Of a DNA stretch of 64,000 nucleotides, positions 26,211-39,026 are shown piece by piece. The number at the start of each line of letters is the position of its first letter. The first letter of the stretch is position 1. Under the pieces are notes generated by a model. The model made no database searches and was not told the origin of the DNA. It was given only the letters and a program-made list of their open reading frames with translations. The translations under genes were made by a program, and so were the position numbers. Source of the stretch: Aristolochia californica (Eukaryota > Streptophyta > Magnoliopsida > Piperales > Aristolochiaceae); the NCBI GenBank assembly GCA_029961685.1, contig JARWKL010000001.1, positions 60,251,314-60,315,313 of the forward strand, given 5' to 3'.

Positions 26211-27972
26211 AATGTTTCCGTTGGATTACTCTCTAATGGATGATTTGCTTCAGCAATATTTTCAGAGAATCAGAGTTCAGACGGTGATTTTTGGAAGATC
26301 AACTTCAGGTATTGCAGCTTGTTGCATTAATGGTAAATATAACAAAAAGTAGTAGGATCAGATTCAATTCTACATTTCTACCGTGTCATGGTATTCATTT
26401 TTTCTGTCATGACGCATGGGAACTTGTTCATCAATGGCTTCCCGACAAATTCACTAGAACGAAAAAAACACGGGAGAAGCAGACCCATTTCCTGCGACTC
26501 AAGATTGTACATCATCATCATCATCCTCCGTCGGAAAATGTACATCAAATTTCCTGGAAAAGATCCGGTTAATCAAGCTCCGCAACCTGTTTTTGCTCTC
26601 CCTCTTGTCTCTTCCTCAGCTCCTGTGCCCCTCCTTCAATGGGCTGATCCAATGACACGCCCGCCTCCAGTCTCCAGCACAGCGTCACTATCTCGTACGA
26701 GTCCTACAGCGACTGGCCGAAATCCCAACTCGTCCCCGCCCCTCCGGCCGCCATGCTCCTCGCTTCCAGTTTGAAGCGGTGGAGTGGCCGTGCCAGGCCT
26801 AGGCCACTGCTTTGGGAATCTCTCCTTTTCTTCTTCATTTGTCTGCGTGGGTAACGCTGGCTTTCCTCGCTGGAAGCAGTTGGAGTGTTTCTTGTTTTTT
26901 TTAACCTTACTTTGGTCTGCTTTTTCCCCGTGGAAGATAAGATTTGGAGAAAGAATGTTGATGCGAGAGAGAGACCTTAGCGTGAGAAGTTGATGAGAGG
27001 TTGTTCAAGAAGAAAATGATATTTGCCTACAGATTTTTGGTTACTGTTATCGGTAAAAATGTGCTCAACTCAGTTATCTGTTGGAGGTAAGCACTGTGAG
27101 TGTTTGAAGCAGATCGGTGGACAGAACAAAATATAAAGTCTGTTTATTTTCTTTTCTGGGTGAGACAGAGAAAATATAACGGACCTTGATATGTGGAGCT
27201 TTCTGAAATTAAGGCCAGAGTACTCTCTTCAGTTTTTAGTTAAAGTGATGGTGATGGGTAATGAGGTGTTTGGTTATATTGCTTTGAAGGTGCTACATCA
27301 AACTGCTGTTGGATAGGCTTCTGAAGCAGGGTTAACAGTCTTTGCAAGTAAATCCTTTACGGAGACTAACAAACATGTCTTCGAGTTGCTTTGGAGGAGC
27401 AAAGGAAACCTTCCTCTGTGAATGCTTGACAGTTGGTAGGGATGATAAGTGTAATGAATCCATTGATATAATGAAGACTATCACCAACTACAAACAGTGT
27501 TGACTCTTAAAGATGGGGCCTGCCCACTATAACAAGACACTTCTCAAACTGTACTCAGTCATTGACAGCTTCAGCACTTGGATCAAACCCGTGTATGGCA
27601 AAGGCCTAATGGTCAGAAGTTCCTCTTCTGCTGCAGGATTTTTCAGGCAGGCCATCCAAAATAGATACATTAATGAACCATAACTTAACAGGGCACCCAT
27701 GCACACTTGGGAACCATTTTTGTTTCAAGAGAGCTCTACTGTGCCATACACGACATGAACCACGAGTGATCACTGAGTTCTTGCTGAATAAGTTTGACAC
27801 AGAAGAACTACAAAGAAGAGGAAGGAAGTTGAAAAGTGCATTATTCACTTGAAGATGATTTAGGTATAATTGTTTTTTTTTTTTTTTCAACAATGAGGAA
27901 GCAAATAAAGTATTGCACAACAACATAGACAGAGCTTTTAGTATGATATCCTCAATGCATCATTCTCTCCTT
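26211..27972. other. Mostly non-coding interval before the B3 gene
   Basis: Apart from the small minus-strand frame at 26569-26754, I recognise nothing. The part next to 27973 on the minus strand would be the 3' UTR of the B3 gene. Confidence 0.4.
26569..26754 (-). pseudogene. Small plant protein with a WD-x-G-x-x-L-YDSYE motif, interrupted by a stop
   Basis: The minus strand from ATG at 26754 reads MAAGGAGTSWDFGQSL, then a TAG codon where relatives have Tyr, then DSYEIVTLCWRLEAG and a short charged tail ending at TAA (62 codons). The WD(C/F)GSxLYDSFEL pattern is typical of a family of short uncharacterised plant proteins. One base change (TAG for TAC/TAT) explains the break. It may be a pseudogene or a sequencing difference. 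Confidence 0.4.
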
Positions 27973-30900
27973 TCAGGCACGCGACTGTGGTTTAACTTCA
28001 TCCACCACCCGGAAAATATGCACATGAATTTTGTTGCATTCAATTATCTCAAATACACAGGCATCATGCTCTTCAAGATTATTACCAATAGCAAAGGCTC
28101 TCCAACCACCACTCAAAGCTCCAATACCACGTTTTTTTGAATAGAGAAATTTGGTCTCCCACGGTTTCCCACTTGGATCATAGAGGATTATGGTCTCTGT
28201 GGCTTTTGGCATTGCTGACAAGGGAAAAGACCTGGGAAGTTGCTGCAGACAGAAGAAGACCAGGATCAACACCATGACCAAAAGTTTAATCATTCACTTC
28301 TGAAGTTTGTATTTGGAGAGCAACTTCAACTACCAATATCTAGAAATTGAAGGCAGAAAACAGGTGATATTAAGATTGATTGCATTGGGATGCTCCAGCT
28401 GATATGTTCACAAGACAAAGATAAAGAACCAGCTTCCCAGGGGCAACTTAGCAATAACTAAATCCAAAGGAGATAATAATTTGGTATTTTTTCATTTTTA
28501 AACTGAAAAATAACAAATTTAAGGTTTTAAGTGAAAGACCAAAAGGATAGGTCAGGATGCGGTGGAAAATAAAAAGAAGAAAAGAGGAGTGGTCTCCAAG
28601 GAAGAAGCAGAAAGAAAGGGAAGTTGTCTTAGGGAGAGAAACAGGAAGAAAAGTTCAGCTGAAGCCTGGTATACATTGTATGTAAAAACAAAATAAAAAC
28701 CTTTTGAGTATATAAACCCTGGAAATAAACGAAATAGAAACAAAGAAAGTACAGCGAATACTCTCTAATACTTATCCTGAAGCATATATCTAAAAATGCT
28801 AAACTTGGGGCAACGGATACAGTGAAACTCATCCACAAACTTTATTATCCACCATTTTTTCTTGAATAAACTCACAATCAACTTTTGGATGCTTGGGGTG
28901 CTTATAAAAGACCAACTTGGTGCTAATGAGATTTATTTTTTCTATTTTTTGCTGTCATAAGTTAGAGGAAGTAGAATTTGTACCACAGGACCTAAAACCT
29001 TCACCAAAGACTTAGCCAAATTCATTCAGATAAATTATGAGCCTCACATCCAACTAGCAAAAGAAGCTAAGAGAAATTAGAAGCACAAAGACAAAACCTC
29101 TCATGGAACTGACCATGTGGAAAGAATCTCAATAATATCCTATGCTATAAGTTTCTATAAAACCATTTTCAGAAGAAAGAAATGCACAGAACCTCTTGCA
29201 ACTACTCTAGCCATGATCAAAGGCCTAAAAGACTGCATGTCACTTAGCCATAACATGTTGCTTCTTTACTCTTCATAGTAGTAAACTTACCTCCAACCAA
29301 TATTGCCGGTACTGGACTAGACTGGCCTGTTGAACTTGGCTCAACCAGTATCGGGCTCATGTTCAGTTTTGAAATCACAAAAGCCAGAGGAGGGAGAAGA
29401 TGGTTTGGCCAGTTCAAACGAGACCAGTCCCTCCCTCTCACCCCCTTTTGCATTTGATGGAGGAAGCAAGATCCATTCCTTTGTTCAATGCAGCCTACAG
29501 AGTGTGAGGGGCCTAGCCCCTCCTTCTCCCTCCTTTGTTTCTCATTCCCCCTCCCGTCTCTGGCAAGAAACAGAGAGCAGGGAAGTGAGGGTGCAGGCCT
29601 TCCCATCTTTCAGCAAGTGGGAGAAGGCCTACAGTTCTTCGCCATTGCACAATGGTAAAGTGTGGTTGGGAACTCCTGCATGACAGTGGAGGATGCCTCC
29701 CTGTGCTTGCAAAGAAAAAGGGGCCTCAGGCCCCTCCACGCACCCTCCCCCACCTTTTTTGCACTAACTGGGGGAGGGGGTGCTCATCTCCCTTTAGCTA
29801 AATCACTCACCAATTCTCATATCCAACTAGTAACTAGAGTAACAAAAAATAGCAGCAACTAGGATTGGGGTGAAAAATTTTCACGAAAAAGCAATGCTAT
29901 AGATTTCAGTGAACGTTTTTACGACCATTCTAGCCTAGGGCCTCTCAATCAATCTATTAGGTTAGCATTTAGCATTTTCTCCTCCATTACTACTACTAAT
30001 CCAGATGCAAAAGTGCCTCAGATGAGATTTTATTCTAAGGAACAAAGAGAACAAAATCTCAGCCAGGGGGTCCCTTTATAATGAGAGATTGGAGGGATGC
30101 CCCTTCTTTAGTTAGAGAGTCGGCCAAATTATTTGCTGATTTAGGTACAGTAATACTTAAAACAATGACAGATGACAAAGATTAAGCAAATGACCAGAAC
30201 ATGGGTTCCAAATTATGAGCTGAAATATGTGTGCAAATAGAACATGGAGTACACTTGCCTTCTCCATGCATCATCCAAGAGGGACAAAAAAGACCAACAT
30301 TCATAGTGGAGGAAATAAGAGAGGACTTACCAGGTGAAAATGTTCATTGAGTAACAACTGGTATACTACCATGCGTATCTGTCTCTAGAGATCTGACTAC
30401 TGTTTATTTTTGTTTTTGGAATTCTAGTTGATCACTAGAGTAAAAAGATGAAGACTGTGGTCAGATCTGTTATGACACAATCCATGTCAACAACTTAGAA
30501 GTTATTGATTGCAGCTTGGACTTGCAACTTTTGGCAAACTCGTCATACGCATCCTACTTTTCATAAGCAATAAAGCATATTATCAACATTATAAATAGAA
30601 GTTGGGGGATGTGCACGTCCCCCTATGAAGCTCTTTCTCTTGAACTCTCTCCTCTCCACCTTCTTTCCTTCTCATTCTCTCCCTTCAACTATCTCTTTCC
30701 TTACTTTTTCCAATATTAATGTTTGCCATCATTCACAGATATATTTTATCAGTACTGTGCACCAACCAAATTCTTATAGTGCCCTTCTCTAATCAATTTA
30801 ATAGTGCCTTCGGACTTCTCTCAAAACTCAAGAAGTTTCACTCCCATGAAGCACACACTGATCATGCTGACCAAGTTACAATAGCGAAAGACTATGACTA

Positions 30901-32563
30901 CATAGCATTTGGCCAACCAAACAAGAAATCTGCAGTTGTAATGTCTAGCCTTAGGATACGGTCACAACCATGAGTTAGCCTGACAGAGTGAAGATGATTT
31001 ACTTACCAGATAAAATCCAAAATAACAATATGCCTTCCGCATAACTATAACACCTGTTGGATTTTTTGATGTGAAAGTCATTGCATCTGCATAAGCTTTA
31101 GCTATTTCTTCCTCTCTGACCTCTCTTCTTTGAGAAAAATTGGAGCCCCTATGGTGCCTAAAAACTACATAGAAAGAAAGCCAAAATAATGCCATTACTA
31201 ATTTTCTGAAAATAAAAGAGAAGATGTCCAAGAAAAGTGATTGTAAGATCTACTCAAGACGAAAGAGAATTCACCATTTTTGTTTTGAAGGTTCACCATT
31301 GGCTTATTCACTTTAGAACAGCTTGATTTGACTTTGTGCAACATTTTTTCAGTATCGAGTTTTGTAGAACGTGTAGTTTTTTCACAGAAGGGTCGCTGAA
31401 CTGCTGATTGGCATTTATTTCTCATACTCCTTTTCAAATTACTTTTGCAAGTTCCGCCTGGAGTTTCCGTTTTTGTGTCATTCTTGTAACCAGTGGAATC
31501 TTGGGAAGGTTTGGCACGTACAGCATTCTCTTTCTCACAAGCACTTTTATCAAATATTGCCACAGTAAATTGCAGATTGCCTTCGTGTCTGAAAATCAAA
31601 CAATAACCTGCACGTACATTGTGATCTCTCGCAAATTCCGGCCAACCATTTTGCAAGAATGCATCCCTATTGTTCTCAATCAAATCAACATGCCAAATGT
31701 TTCCGCTAGGGCCAATAAGAGAAGCACTTCCAGAACGTCTCCCTTCCATATGCTTAAGGAAGGCTGAAGGGATCATCTGCAACACAGACATTCAAATCAT
31801 CCATCTTCAAAGAAAGTTCCTTGTTATACAACAAAATCACAAAAGGGGATCGTCTGCAACACAAACATCATAAAAAATGCTCCTTCAAGACAGTTACTGC
31901 TTATGAAACAAAATCGCGAACGAAGCATACATACTCTCAGCAACATACACGCGTATGCGATAAGGTTTTACTTACTGAAAGCTGCAAGCCAGGCTAGGAA
32001 TTTTGTGAATTAGTACCAGAGTCCTAGTCTGTCAATCTATATTTTTATATTGGTAGCTGGTTCTTTCATCAGTCTTTTAAAAGCGCTGTCCATACTTTAA
32101 TGTGACCTATGGCCCTTCACCAAAATTATGCCAAGAAGCTATCATTACACCTGGGGCTGTTTAAACCACAGCAGGTTTTATGAGAATAGAAGCTCAGATT
32201 CAGAGAAGTAACACGAAAGAATAGAAGAAGAAATCTTCAGTATTCCCTCGCTGCTTCTCCAGAGAGCTCAACCCCTTCCCTGTTTTCCGCTCCTTCAATT
32301 CTCACATATCTTCTACCTTTTCAAGAACCCATGCACATTTCTGGTAAATACATCTCCTGATACTAACATACACTAACTACAGTTTTGGTGAAAAACATTT
32401 GCAGGCAATCTAGAATCCCACGATTGTCCTTCAAGAACAGCAAAGATAATGAAAGAACAGGAACTAAAAAGAGGGGACAAGGGAGGAAGATTACTAGCCG
32501 TCCATCGTTGATGCCGGGTAAGAAGAACTTGAAGAATTGAGGCTTCTGGTTTTTCTTCACCAT
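27973..32563 (-). CDS. B3 domain protein (REM/VRN1-like) with two B3 domains
   Basis: Four exons on the complement: 32563-32495, 31776-31275, 31164-31007 and 28242-27973, giving 332 residues in frame. The first B3 domain (about residues 8-108) includes PQFFKFFLPG, IPSAFLKHMEG and LQNGWPEFARDHNVRAGYCL. The second (about 228-320) includes YADAMTFTSKNPTGVIVMR, LPRSFPLSAMP, GALSGGWRAFAIGNN and HDACVFEIIE. A Lys/Ser-rich linker joins them. B3 domains bind DNA, so this is probably a nuclear transcription factor of the reproductive-meristem (REM) group, to which the vernalisation factor VRN1 belongs. The last intron (2.8 kb) carries repetitive DNA. The gene is divergent from the PP2C gene. The precise paralogue is unknown. 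Confidence 0.88.
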
Positions 32564-33197
32564 TTATTATTGAATTTTTATCCGAGTCCTTCCGAGTTGA
32601 GCTTTCTGTGAACCTGACCAATGTTTCTGTTACAAAATGCTTTACTCCTGCCACCCTTGAACGGGTCATGAATATCCCTCTCCCCGCTACTGACCGTTTG
32701 CTCATGATTTTGAATCACCAGGTACGAAACTGATATCAGAAGTAAATTCTCAATAAATTGAAATTATTTTTTCTTCAATTAATTTTCTTGTGTTTAACTC
32801 TTTGTACTTTCTCCATTGATTTTTCCATCTTATTTGAGGTAATTTTTTTTAATATTCTCCTAAAACCTGTAAAACACTAAACTACCATGTCTTTTACTTA
32901 TCAAGGGTTGGGTTTTTTCACCATAGTGAGTGGACTCACAACTCGGGCAAGTCGGCTTGCCGGGTGGAATTGTCTTGTTCCTTCCATGTTTTTTGGGCGA
33001 GTCCCTATTCGCACTCGGTGCTGCCTGATAACCAAACCCTGACTCGGAATTTTAGGAGCCCGTGTCGAGTCCTAGTCCCATGGAAATGGAACGGCTACTT
33101 GCCCTCTCCTTTTCAAAGCAAATAGAGCTGCATTCATCCGTCTCTTCGAGCCGTTAGGAGTTAGGACGCGTTCTTCCCGTTTCCCATCCTCTGCAAA
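32564..33197. promoter_or_regulatory. Shared upstream region of the B3 and PP2C genes
   Basis: About 630 bp separate two divergently oriented start codons. No clear TATA box was recognised. The region must hold both 5' UTRs and promoters unless an upstream exon exists. This is inference from orientation. Confidence 0.4.
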
Positions 33198-35680
33198 ATG
33201 GCATCTGTCCTGGATCGAAATTGCCGCACATTGCACTCTGAATTTCCTTCCCCATTTCACCGCCAGGACAACGATGCCGACGGTTCCTCTGTTCTTTCTG
33301 AAATACAGATCAACTCGCTGGCCTCTGGTACTGCATTTATAACTTCTGAGCGTTTTCACTTGAAGAGAAAACGACCACCCGTTATTCAAGTTCCCCCTTC
33401 TGCTCGTCTGGTTCAGGCGTCGCAGACTCATGAAGAGGAGGGGGTTGGATTCGATGGTGCTGGGTTTGGTGTCTTCTGCCAGAAAGGGAAGAGAAAAAGT
33501 ATGATGGAAGATGCACATAAGATTGTCTCGCAGTTAACGGGAGGTTCCAAGAAGGTGAGACTTTGAGTTGCAAGAAGCTTTACTTGTATAGTAAAGTTGG
33601 TTTTTTCCATCAATTAGTGAAGTTGCTGTCTGGGTCCTGTGTTTTTCGGTTTCAGGGTTTTTTTGGGGTCTATGATGGGCATGGTGGCCGAAATGCTTCT
33701 GAATTTGTTGCGCAGAATCTGCATGAAAATATTTTGAAGATGGTGGGGAGTTGTGAGCAGCATGATGGGAAGGAGGATGCCATCAAAGATGGGTATCAGA
33801 AGACTGACCACGAGTTCTTGAAACAGGCATTTTCCCCTCTCCTTTATTTAGTGATTATGGTTTCAGGTCGTGCTTGCTGTATCATTTAGCGTTTAGAGAA
33901 TAAACTATCTGTTTTTCATGTGAAAAAAAGAAAGTGCTAAAGCAACATATTGCGGGTTAGCCACATAGAAAAATACAGATTTATGCATTATTAAAGCCCG
34001 AAGGAAACAGTAAAAGGAAACCTGTGATTGGTACATGGAACTTTGGATTTCTTCCCATACTTTCCCTTCCTCTGCATCCTTTCTTGCTCAGAGGATGAGC
34101 ACAGTGTTCTGTTTTCAGGGGCTCAGTGGTGGTGCTTGCTGTGTTACGGCTCTCATTGAAGAGGGGGATGTCATTGTCTCAAACTTGGGAGATTGCCGCG
34201 CTGTACTGTCTAGAGGTGGTGTGGCTGAACCTCTTACAGTTGATCACAAAGTTGGCCAGGAGGATGAAAGGAACAGAATTGAAGAAAAGGTATTGTCTGC
34301 TAGCTTGCCAATTTTTTCCCAACGAGGCCCAACTTTTCCTTTATGCATTATGTGGGTCAAATTACCCACTTATTCTGTCAACAACCTATTGGACATATTC
34401 TGTACCACCACCAGTAGCACTTGCAAGCTGCAGAGGCTTTTCAATAATGTATTCTTCGTGGGACATCACATGCTTTGGTCTAATTCACCCAGAAAAGAAA
34501 TGACTTCATCATCATTTAGCAGGGTTTTGGTTTTAGGCTGCTGCATTACATTTTTAAGGTGTCCAGTTGCTGTCTAGGAATTCTTTTGTCATTTCTAATG
34601 GAAATAAGTTTTCTTTTTTCCTGCATTAGAAATGTAATCAGATCTGAAGCTTGGTTGCTGACTGATCCTGTTTTATGATTTAATTAAGGGAGGCTTTGTA
34701 GATAATTACCAAGGGATTTGGAGGGTTCAAGGGACACTTGCTGTTTCTAGAAGCATTGGAGATGTTCATCTGAAGGAATGGGTTACAGCTGAACCTGATA
34801 TAAGGACACTGCCTTTGACATCCGACATGGAACTTCTGATATTAGCAACAGATGGACTCTGGGATAAGGTGAGAAAAAAAAAAACAGAGTATGATCTGTA
34901 TAGGGACTTTCAAATTCGTTTTTCTGCATTCATCTATATATATTCATGTGACTTGTCTTCATATAATTCTTCTTTTGAAAACTCTTGCATCTGTATGCCA
35001 TCACTATTGATTAGATAGCAGTCACTTCATTAACTATTTCAAAAAAAAACTGAGCATTTCATACATTTTCTTTAGCTCTGTCGGAATCAATAGAGGTGGA
35101 TTTATTAGTCTATTATGAAGACATCTTTGACTTTTGACTGATCTTTTAGAAACTGAGAAGTGTTATACTGGGTAGATATCTGCATCCTATTTGCAGAAGT
35201 GTGTTTTCCTGTTGAGTCACATTGTGAGCAGTTTTCTCTACGTAGTCAAGAACGGCTAGTCAAAATTCTGTTAGATATAATGGGATCATTTGCATTCATT
35301 GTGTTAATACTTGCTAGGTGGGAAATCAAGAAGCCATAGATACAGCGGTGCATTTTCACTCGGGCATGGAGAAGACAGGAAAGGAAGATGGATACTACTG
35401 CAAAGAGATCCAAGACGAGTTCAGCAGTCAAAATGCCAGTTCTCCTTGCAAAGCTAGGAAACTCACATCAACCTCCCACCAAAGATTGAGATTCTTGAGT
35501 CCAAGCCAAGAGAATGGCTATAAGAGCAGATTAGATCCGGGAAGGCTACTGGCAGCTTGTAAGGAGCTTGTAACTCTGGCTACAATTAGGGGCAATTCAG
35601 ATGATATCACAGTTATGATTATTGACTTAAAGCGCTTCTACTGCAATCAGAGAGATAAGGGTCTTTCTCTTCCAGCTTGA
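33198..35680 (+). CDS. Protein phosphatase 2C (PP2C14-like)
   Basis: Five exons: 33198-33554, 33656-33826, 34119-34289, 34689-34868 and 35318-35680, giving 413 residues. PP2C motifs are in order: [17 protein letters not shown] (D126, G127), [10 protein letters not shown] (D201), [15 protein letters not shown] (D288) and [11 protein letters not shown] (D388/D389). The metal-binding acidic residues I can place are present, so it should be an active Mg/Mn-dependent Ser/Thr phosphatase. The sequence around ACCVTALI and [15 protein letters not shown] is closest to Arabidopsis At1g67820 (PP2C14). Intron 2 begins with GC (CAG|GCATTT at 33827); joining exon 2 to exon 3 there is the only in-frame solution that restores the family sequence ([12 protein letters not shown]). 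Confidence 0.92.
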
Positions 35681-37146
35681 TTCTTAAACAGATCTTAGAC
35701 AATGGTCAATTGTATAAATATGAAAAACCCCTTTCAAAACATTACCTGATGCTTATCTCTGAAATTGCTTTTAGCCATGGTTGTGGCAGATTGATTTGTA
35801 GCCTTATTAGAAGTTCAGTTATCTTTATCTCTAATCTTTTCGAGGACACTCTTACATCAGATGCAACAGGTTCCACCAAAAACAGAAAAACAAAAGATGT
35901 CATTATTTAAAATGTGACGCTGTGGAAATTTTATTTGATCTAATCTGGGTAGGATCATGGTTTGACGACTCACCTGGTGCAGCAATGGCAAAAGCAGTAA
36001 GAGGTTGGTGGTGATAAGAAAGTGAGAGTTGGAAGTCTGGGTGATGGTCACTGTCTGCTGTCTGCTGTCTGCTGTCTGCTCATCATTGTTAGGGAATTGG
36101 ATGGAAAGGCTTTTCATAAATGGTTCAATTATCAGGGAAAAGGAGCAACAACAGAGCTCTTCCATGTACCTTTTAGCTGGCTATCTCATTCACTCACAAA
36201 CACCATCCTTATGAACTGGAAAAAGGCCTACTGCTTTATGAAACACCTCCTCCAGATGTCCCAAACTTGTCGTTTGCTTTGAGCTATATGGAAACTAATG
36301 TCATTGTGGGATCCATTGGGACCCTTTGTTTTACAGTGTAAAACTGTATCAGTCATTTGTAAATTATATCGAGTTTGGATTGAATTAACGGTAAGGCTTG
36401 GGTTGGATTGGATCGAAATTTGGAACCATAAACACCCATGGTGTTTTTTTTTTGTGATATGATCAAGCTGGCTTCTTAATAGAGCCTCCAAAGTAACCCT
36501 TAATGCCTTTACTTTCTTCTAAATCTTGGATATGACATTGTAGCAACATGAAAAACAAAGGTCTTCTAAATCGTCTAAATCTTAATTTCTGGCATTTGTT
36601 TTTTCCACTAGGGAAGTTTTCTATCTCTGAACGTCTGCTACTTGTTTGCTAGTAACTTTGCTGTCCGCAAAACAAAAGTGATTTTTTTCGGATGAGGGCT
36701 CTCATCTGCTGCTTTCAGTGAGATTTAACCCAACAACCACATGTTGGTGTAGCCTCTTAAATCTTTTTCTGCATGTGCAAACCGCAGATTTCTTAGACTT
36801 TACTGCTACTGCCACCCTAGATTTCTCTCTGCTTTTCACCAGAGTCCTGGACAGAGTTTAACTAATCCAAGTGAAGGCAAAGAAAAATGACAGAGACACA
36901 CGGAAATACCAAAACTTTGTTTAATGGTTTGCCTGTTTTGACTGATCTCCTTTTACCCATAAGCACTCATGGCCCCAAGAGGCTTCTGCTTGGAAATCTA
37001 AGCTCCAAATCAGGATTAAAAAGCTTCTTTCTTTTCAGTAGTGACGAAAACAAGACAGGCGAAGAAAATAAAAAATAAAAAACGTACGTGTGTAGCCAAG
37101 AAGCAGTTTTTAGAGAGAGAAGTGGTTTTGCGAAATCACTCTATCG
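35681..37146. other. Intergenic between PP2C and DUF868 genes
   Basis: No gene was found. A short CTGTCTG tandem repeat lies at about 36052-36080. The last 110 bp (from about 37041) are copied, inverted, in APC10 intron 3. Confidence 0.5.
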
Positions 37147-37155
37147 TTATAAAGG
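37147..37155 (+). promoter_or_regulatory. TATA box of the DUF868 gene
   Basis: TTATAAAGG lies about 300 bp upstream of the start codon and is followed by a CT-rich leader. The same region exists in the inverted copy at about 49.2 kb. Confidence 0.55.
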
Positions 37156-37452
37156 GGAGCTTCACTCTCTCTCATTGCCCTCTCTCAGAAAAACCCATCT
37201 GGACAGAGGATCTTGCTGGCAACAAGGCATCTCTGTGTAATATTTTTGGATCCCGCAACTCATTTCCAGTCAAGAAAGCAAAGGTCTTTCTCTCTCTGTC
37301 TCCTCTTTCTCTCTCTCTCCCCTCTATTATAGAAGATGGGAAGATCCAATAGTATATCTATCGTCTTTTTCTCAGCTCTCTTACCCAAATCTCCCGTGTT
37401 CATTTTCGAATCCCATTAATTCAGTTCTCCTATCCTTCCCCTTCTCCAAAAG

Positions 37453-38382
37453 ATGCAGGATACAATCCCTCTGCCGACATGCTTCTCGTCCGCCGGGGTG
37501 AAGACAACGGAGGATGCTGCTGTGGCGACCAAATCTGGGCAGAGCATGATCATGTCCGTCTACCAGACGAAAATCGCAGGCCAATGCCGTTCTATAACAG
37601 TCACATGGTGCAAGAATCTGCTAGTTCACGGTCTTTCCATCTCCATCGAGGGGGGAGACAACCAGTACGCCTGCAAGGTGGAGCTGAAGCCATGGTTCTT
37701 CTGGCGGAAGCAGGGTTGCAAGAGTTTCTTGATCGATGGGACTGCCGTCGATGTGTTCTGGGACCTCAAGGCGGCGAAATTTGGCGGCGACCCAGAACCC
37801 ATTTCGGACTACTACGTTGCCATGGTCTGTGACGAAGAGGTGGTTCTGTTTCTGGGGAATCTGAAGAAGGACGCCTACAGAAAGACAGGTGCCCGGCCTT
37901 CTCTCATCGATGCCATATTAGTCTCCAAAAAGGAGCACATCTTCGGAAAGAATAAGTTCTCCACCCGAGCCAAGTTCCACGAACGAGGCAAGCTCCACGA
38001 GATTTCCATCGAATGCAGAAACAATGGCGGAGCCTCTTCAGAGCTCACCGATCCAGAAATGGCGATAAGGGTCGATGGGCATTTAGCCATTCACGTGAAG
38101 CACCTGCAATGGAAGTTCAGAGGCAACGAGTCCATCTCCATCAACAAGGTCCGAGTCGACGTTTACTGGGACGTCCACGATTGGCTTTTCGGCCCCGGAT
38201 TGAGACACGGCCTGTTCATATTCAAACCCATCTCCTCTGAAATATCCTCGCCCTTATCATCCGCTTCCTCATCAATGTGCACTCCCTTCTCTCAAACAAC
38301 ACTCTCCGACTCAATCGAGGGGATAAACGGAAATGGGTCATCGGGATTCTGCTTGTTCTTGTACGCCTGGAAGCTGGACTGA
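37453..38382 (+). CDS. DUF868 family protein
   Basis: Intronless coding region of 309 residues, the usual length and structure for plant DUF868 proteins. Characteristic segments include GLSISIEGG, CKVELKPWFFWRKQGCK, VDVFWDLKAAKF, PEPISDYYVAMV, STRAKFHERGKLHEISIEC and a C-terminal DWLFGPG motif. No signal peptide or membrane segment is seen. The function is unknown. The start is the Met before the conserved [14 protein letters not shown]. Part of its promoter, leader and first 50 codons is duplicated in inverted orientation in APC10 intron 3. It is convergent with GDSL esterase 1. Confidence 0.9.
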   Translation: MQDTIPLPTCFSSAGVKTTEDAAVATKSGQSMIMSVYQTKIAGQCRSITVTWCKNLLVHGLSISIEGGDNQYACKVELKPWFFWRKQGCKSFLIDGTAVDVFWDLKAAKFGGDPEPISDYYVAMVCDEEVVLFLGNLKKDAYRKTGARPSLIDAILVSKKEHIFGKNKFSTRAKFHERGKLHEISIECRNNGGASSELTDPEMAIRVDGHLAIHVKHLQWKFRGNESISINKVRVDVYWDVHDWLFGPGLRHGLFIFKPISSEISSPLSSASSSMCTPFSQTTLSDSIEGINGNGSSGFCLFLYAWKLD

Positions 38383-39026
38383 GCTAAAACCGCCGCCGGG
38401 TTAGTTGGCAGCCATCAGCGGAAGACAATCCGAGAGCACGTTCGAGCAGTTGCAAAAAGGGTTAAAACGACAGGGGGAATGAGGTGTAATTGAGGAATCA
38501 CATAGCATTTTTAATGTTTGTGTTTGGAGCTCTGAGAAGCAGACGAAACAGGATAATGTTTACAGAGAAGAGAGAGAGGGGGAGTGAGAGCCCAAGAGAA
38601 GGAAGATAACGTCTGTACCAGAAATGGAGGTAGGAGGTAGGGAAGGTGGGGCTCACCGGAGCTGGTGGAGACTTGGTTACAGCTGGAGTTGCAGAATAAA
38701 ATGCGCATAACTGGAACAGAACCTCATTGGATTTCTGCGATTCTTTTCTCATCTATCTCCATCCACGACTACCTAATTATTCCACAAGAAAGGAGATGTA
38801 ATTTTTTTCTTGACATTTTTCAGTGTTGGATAAACAGAATTTTTTTGTTTGTTTGCTGCTTAATCATTTAATATTGCTCTATTTTTTTTTCTTTTTCAAA
38901 TTCTTCGCTTCTGATTTTGATCGAACAGACCACCAAAACTCATATAAATATTGCATAATTACAGCACACAGCTAACCTTAAAAGAAAAGAGGAAAGGCCT
39001 AAAAAACAGAAAATAAGGGCACAATA
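38383..39026. other. Intergenic between convergent DUF868 and GDSL1 genes
   Basis: This interval holds the 3' UTRs and terminators of both genes. No further feature was recognised. Confidence 0.5.

Noticed and set aside
29244..29683. About 120-residue frames on both strands in the last B3 intron
   Set aside because: They lie in repetitive intronic DNA between well-supported exons, with no domain.
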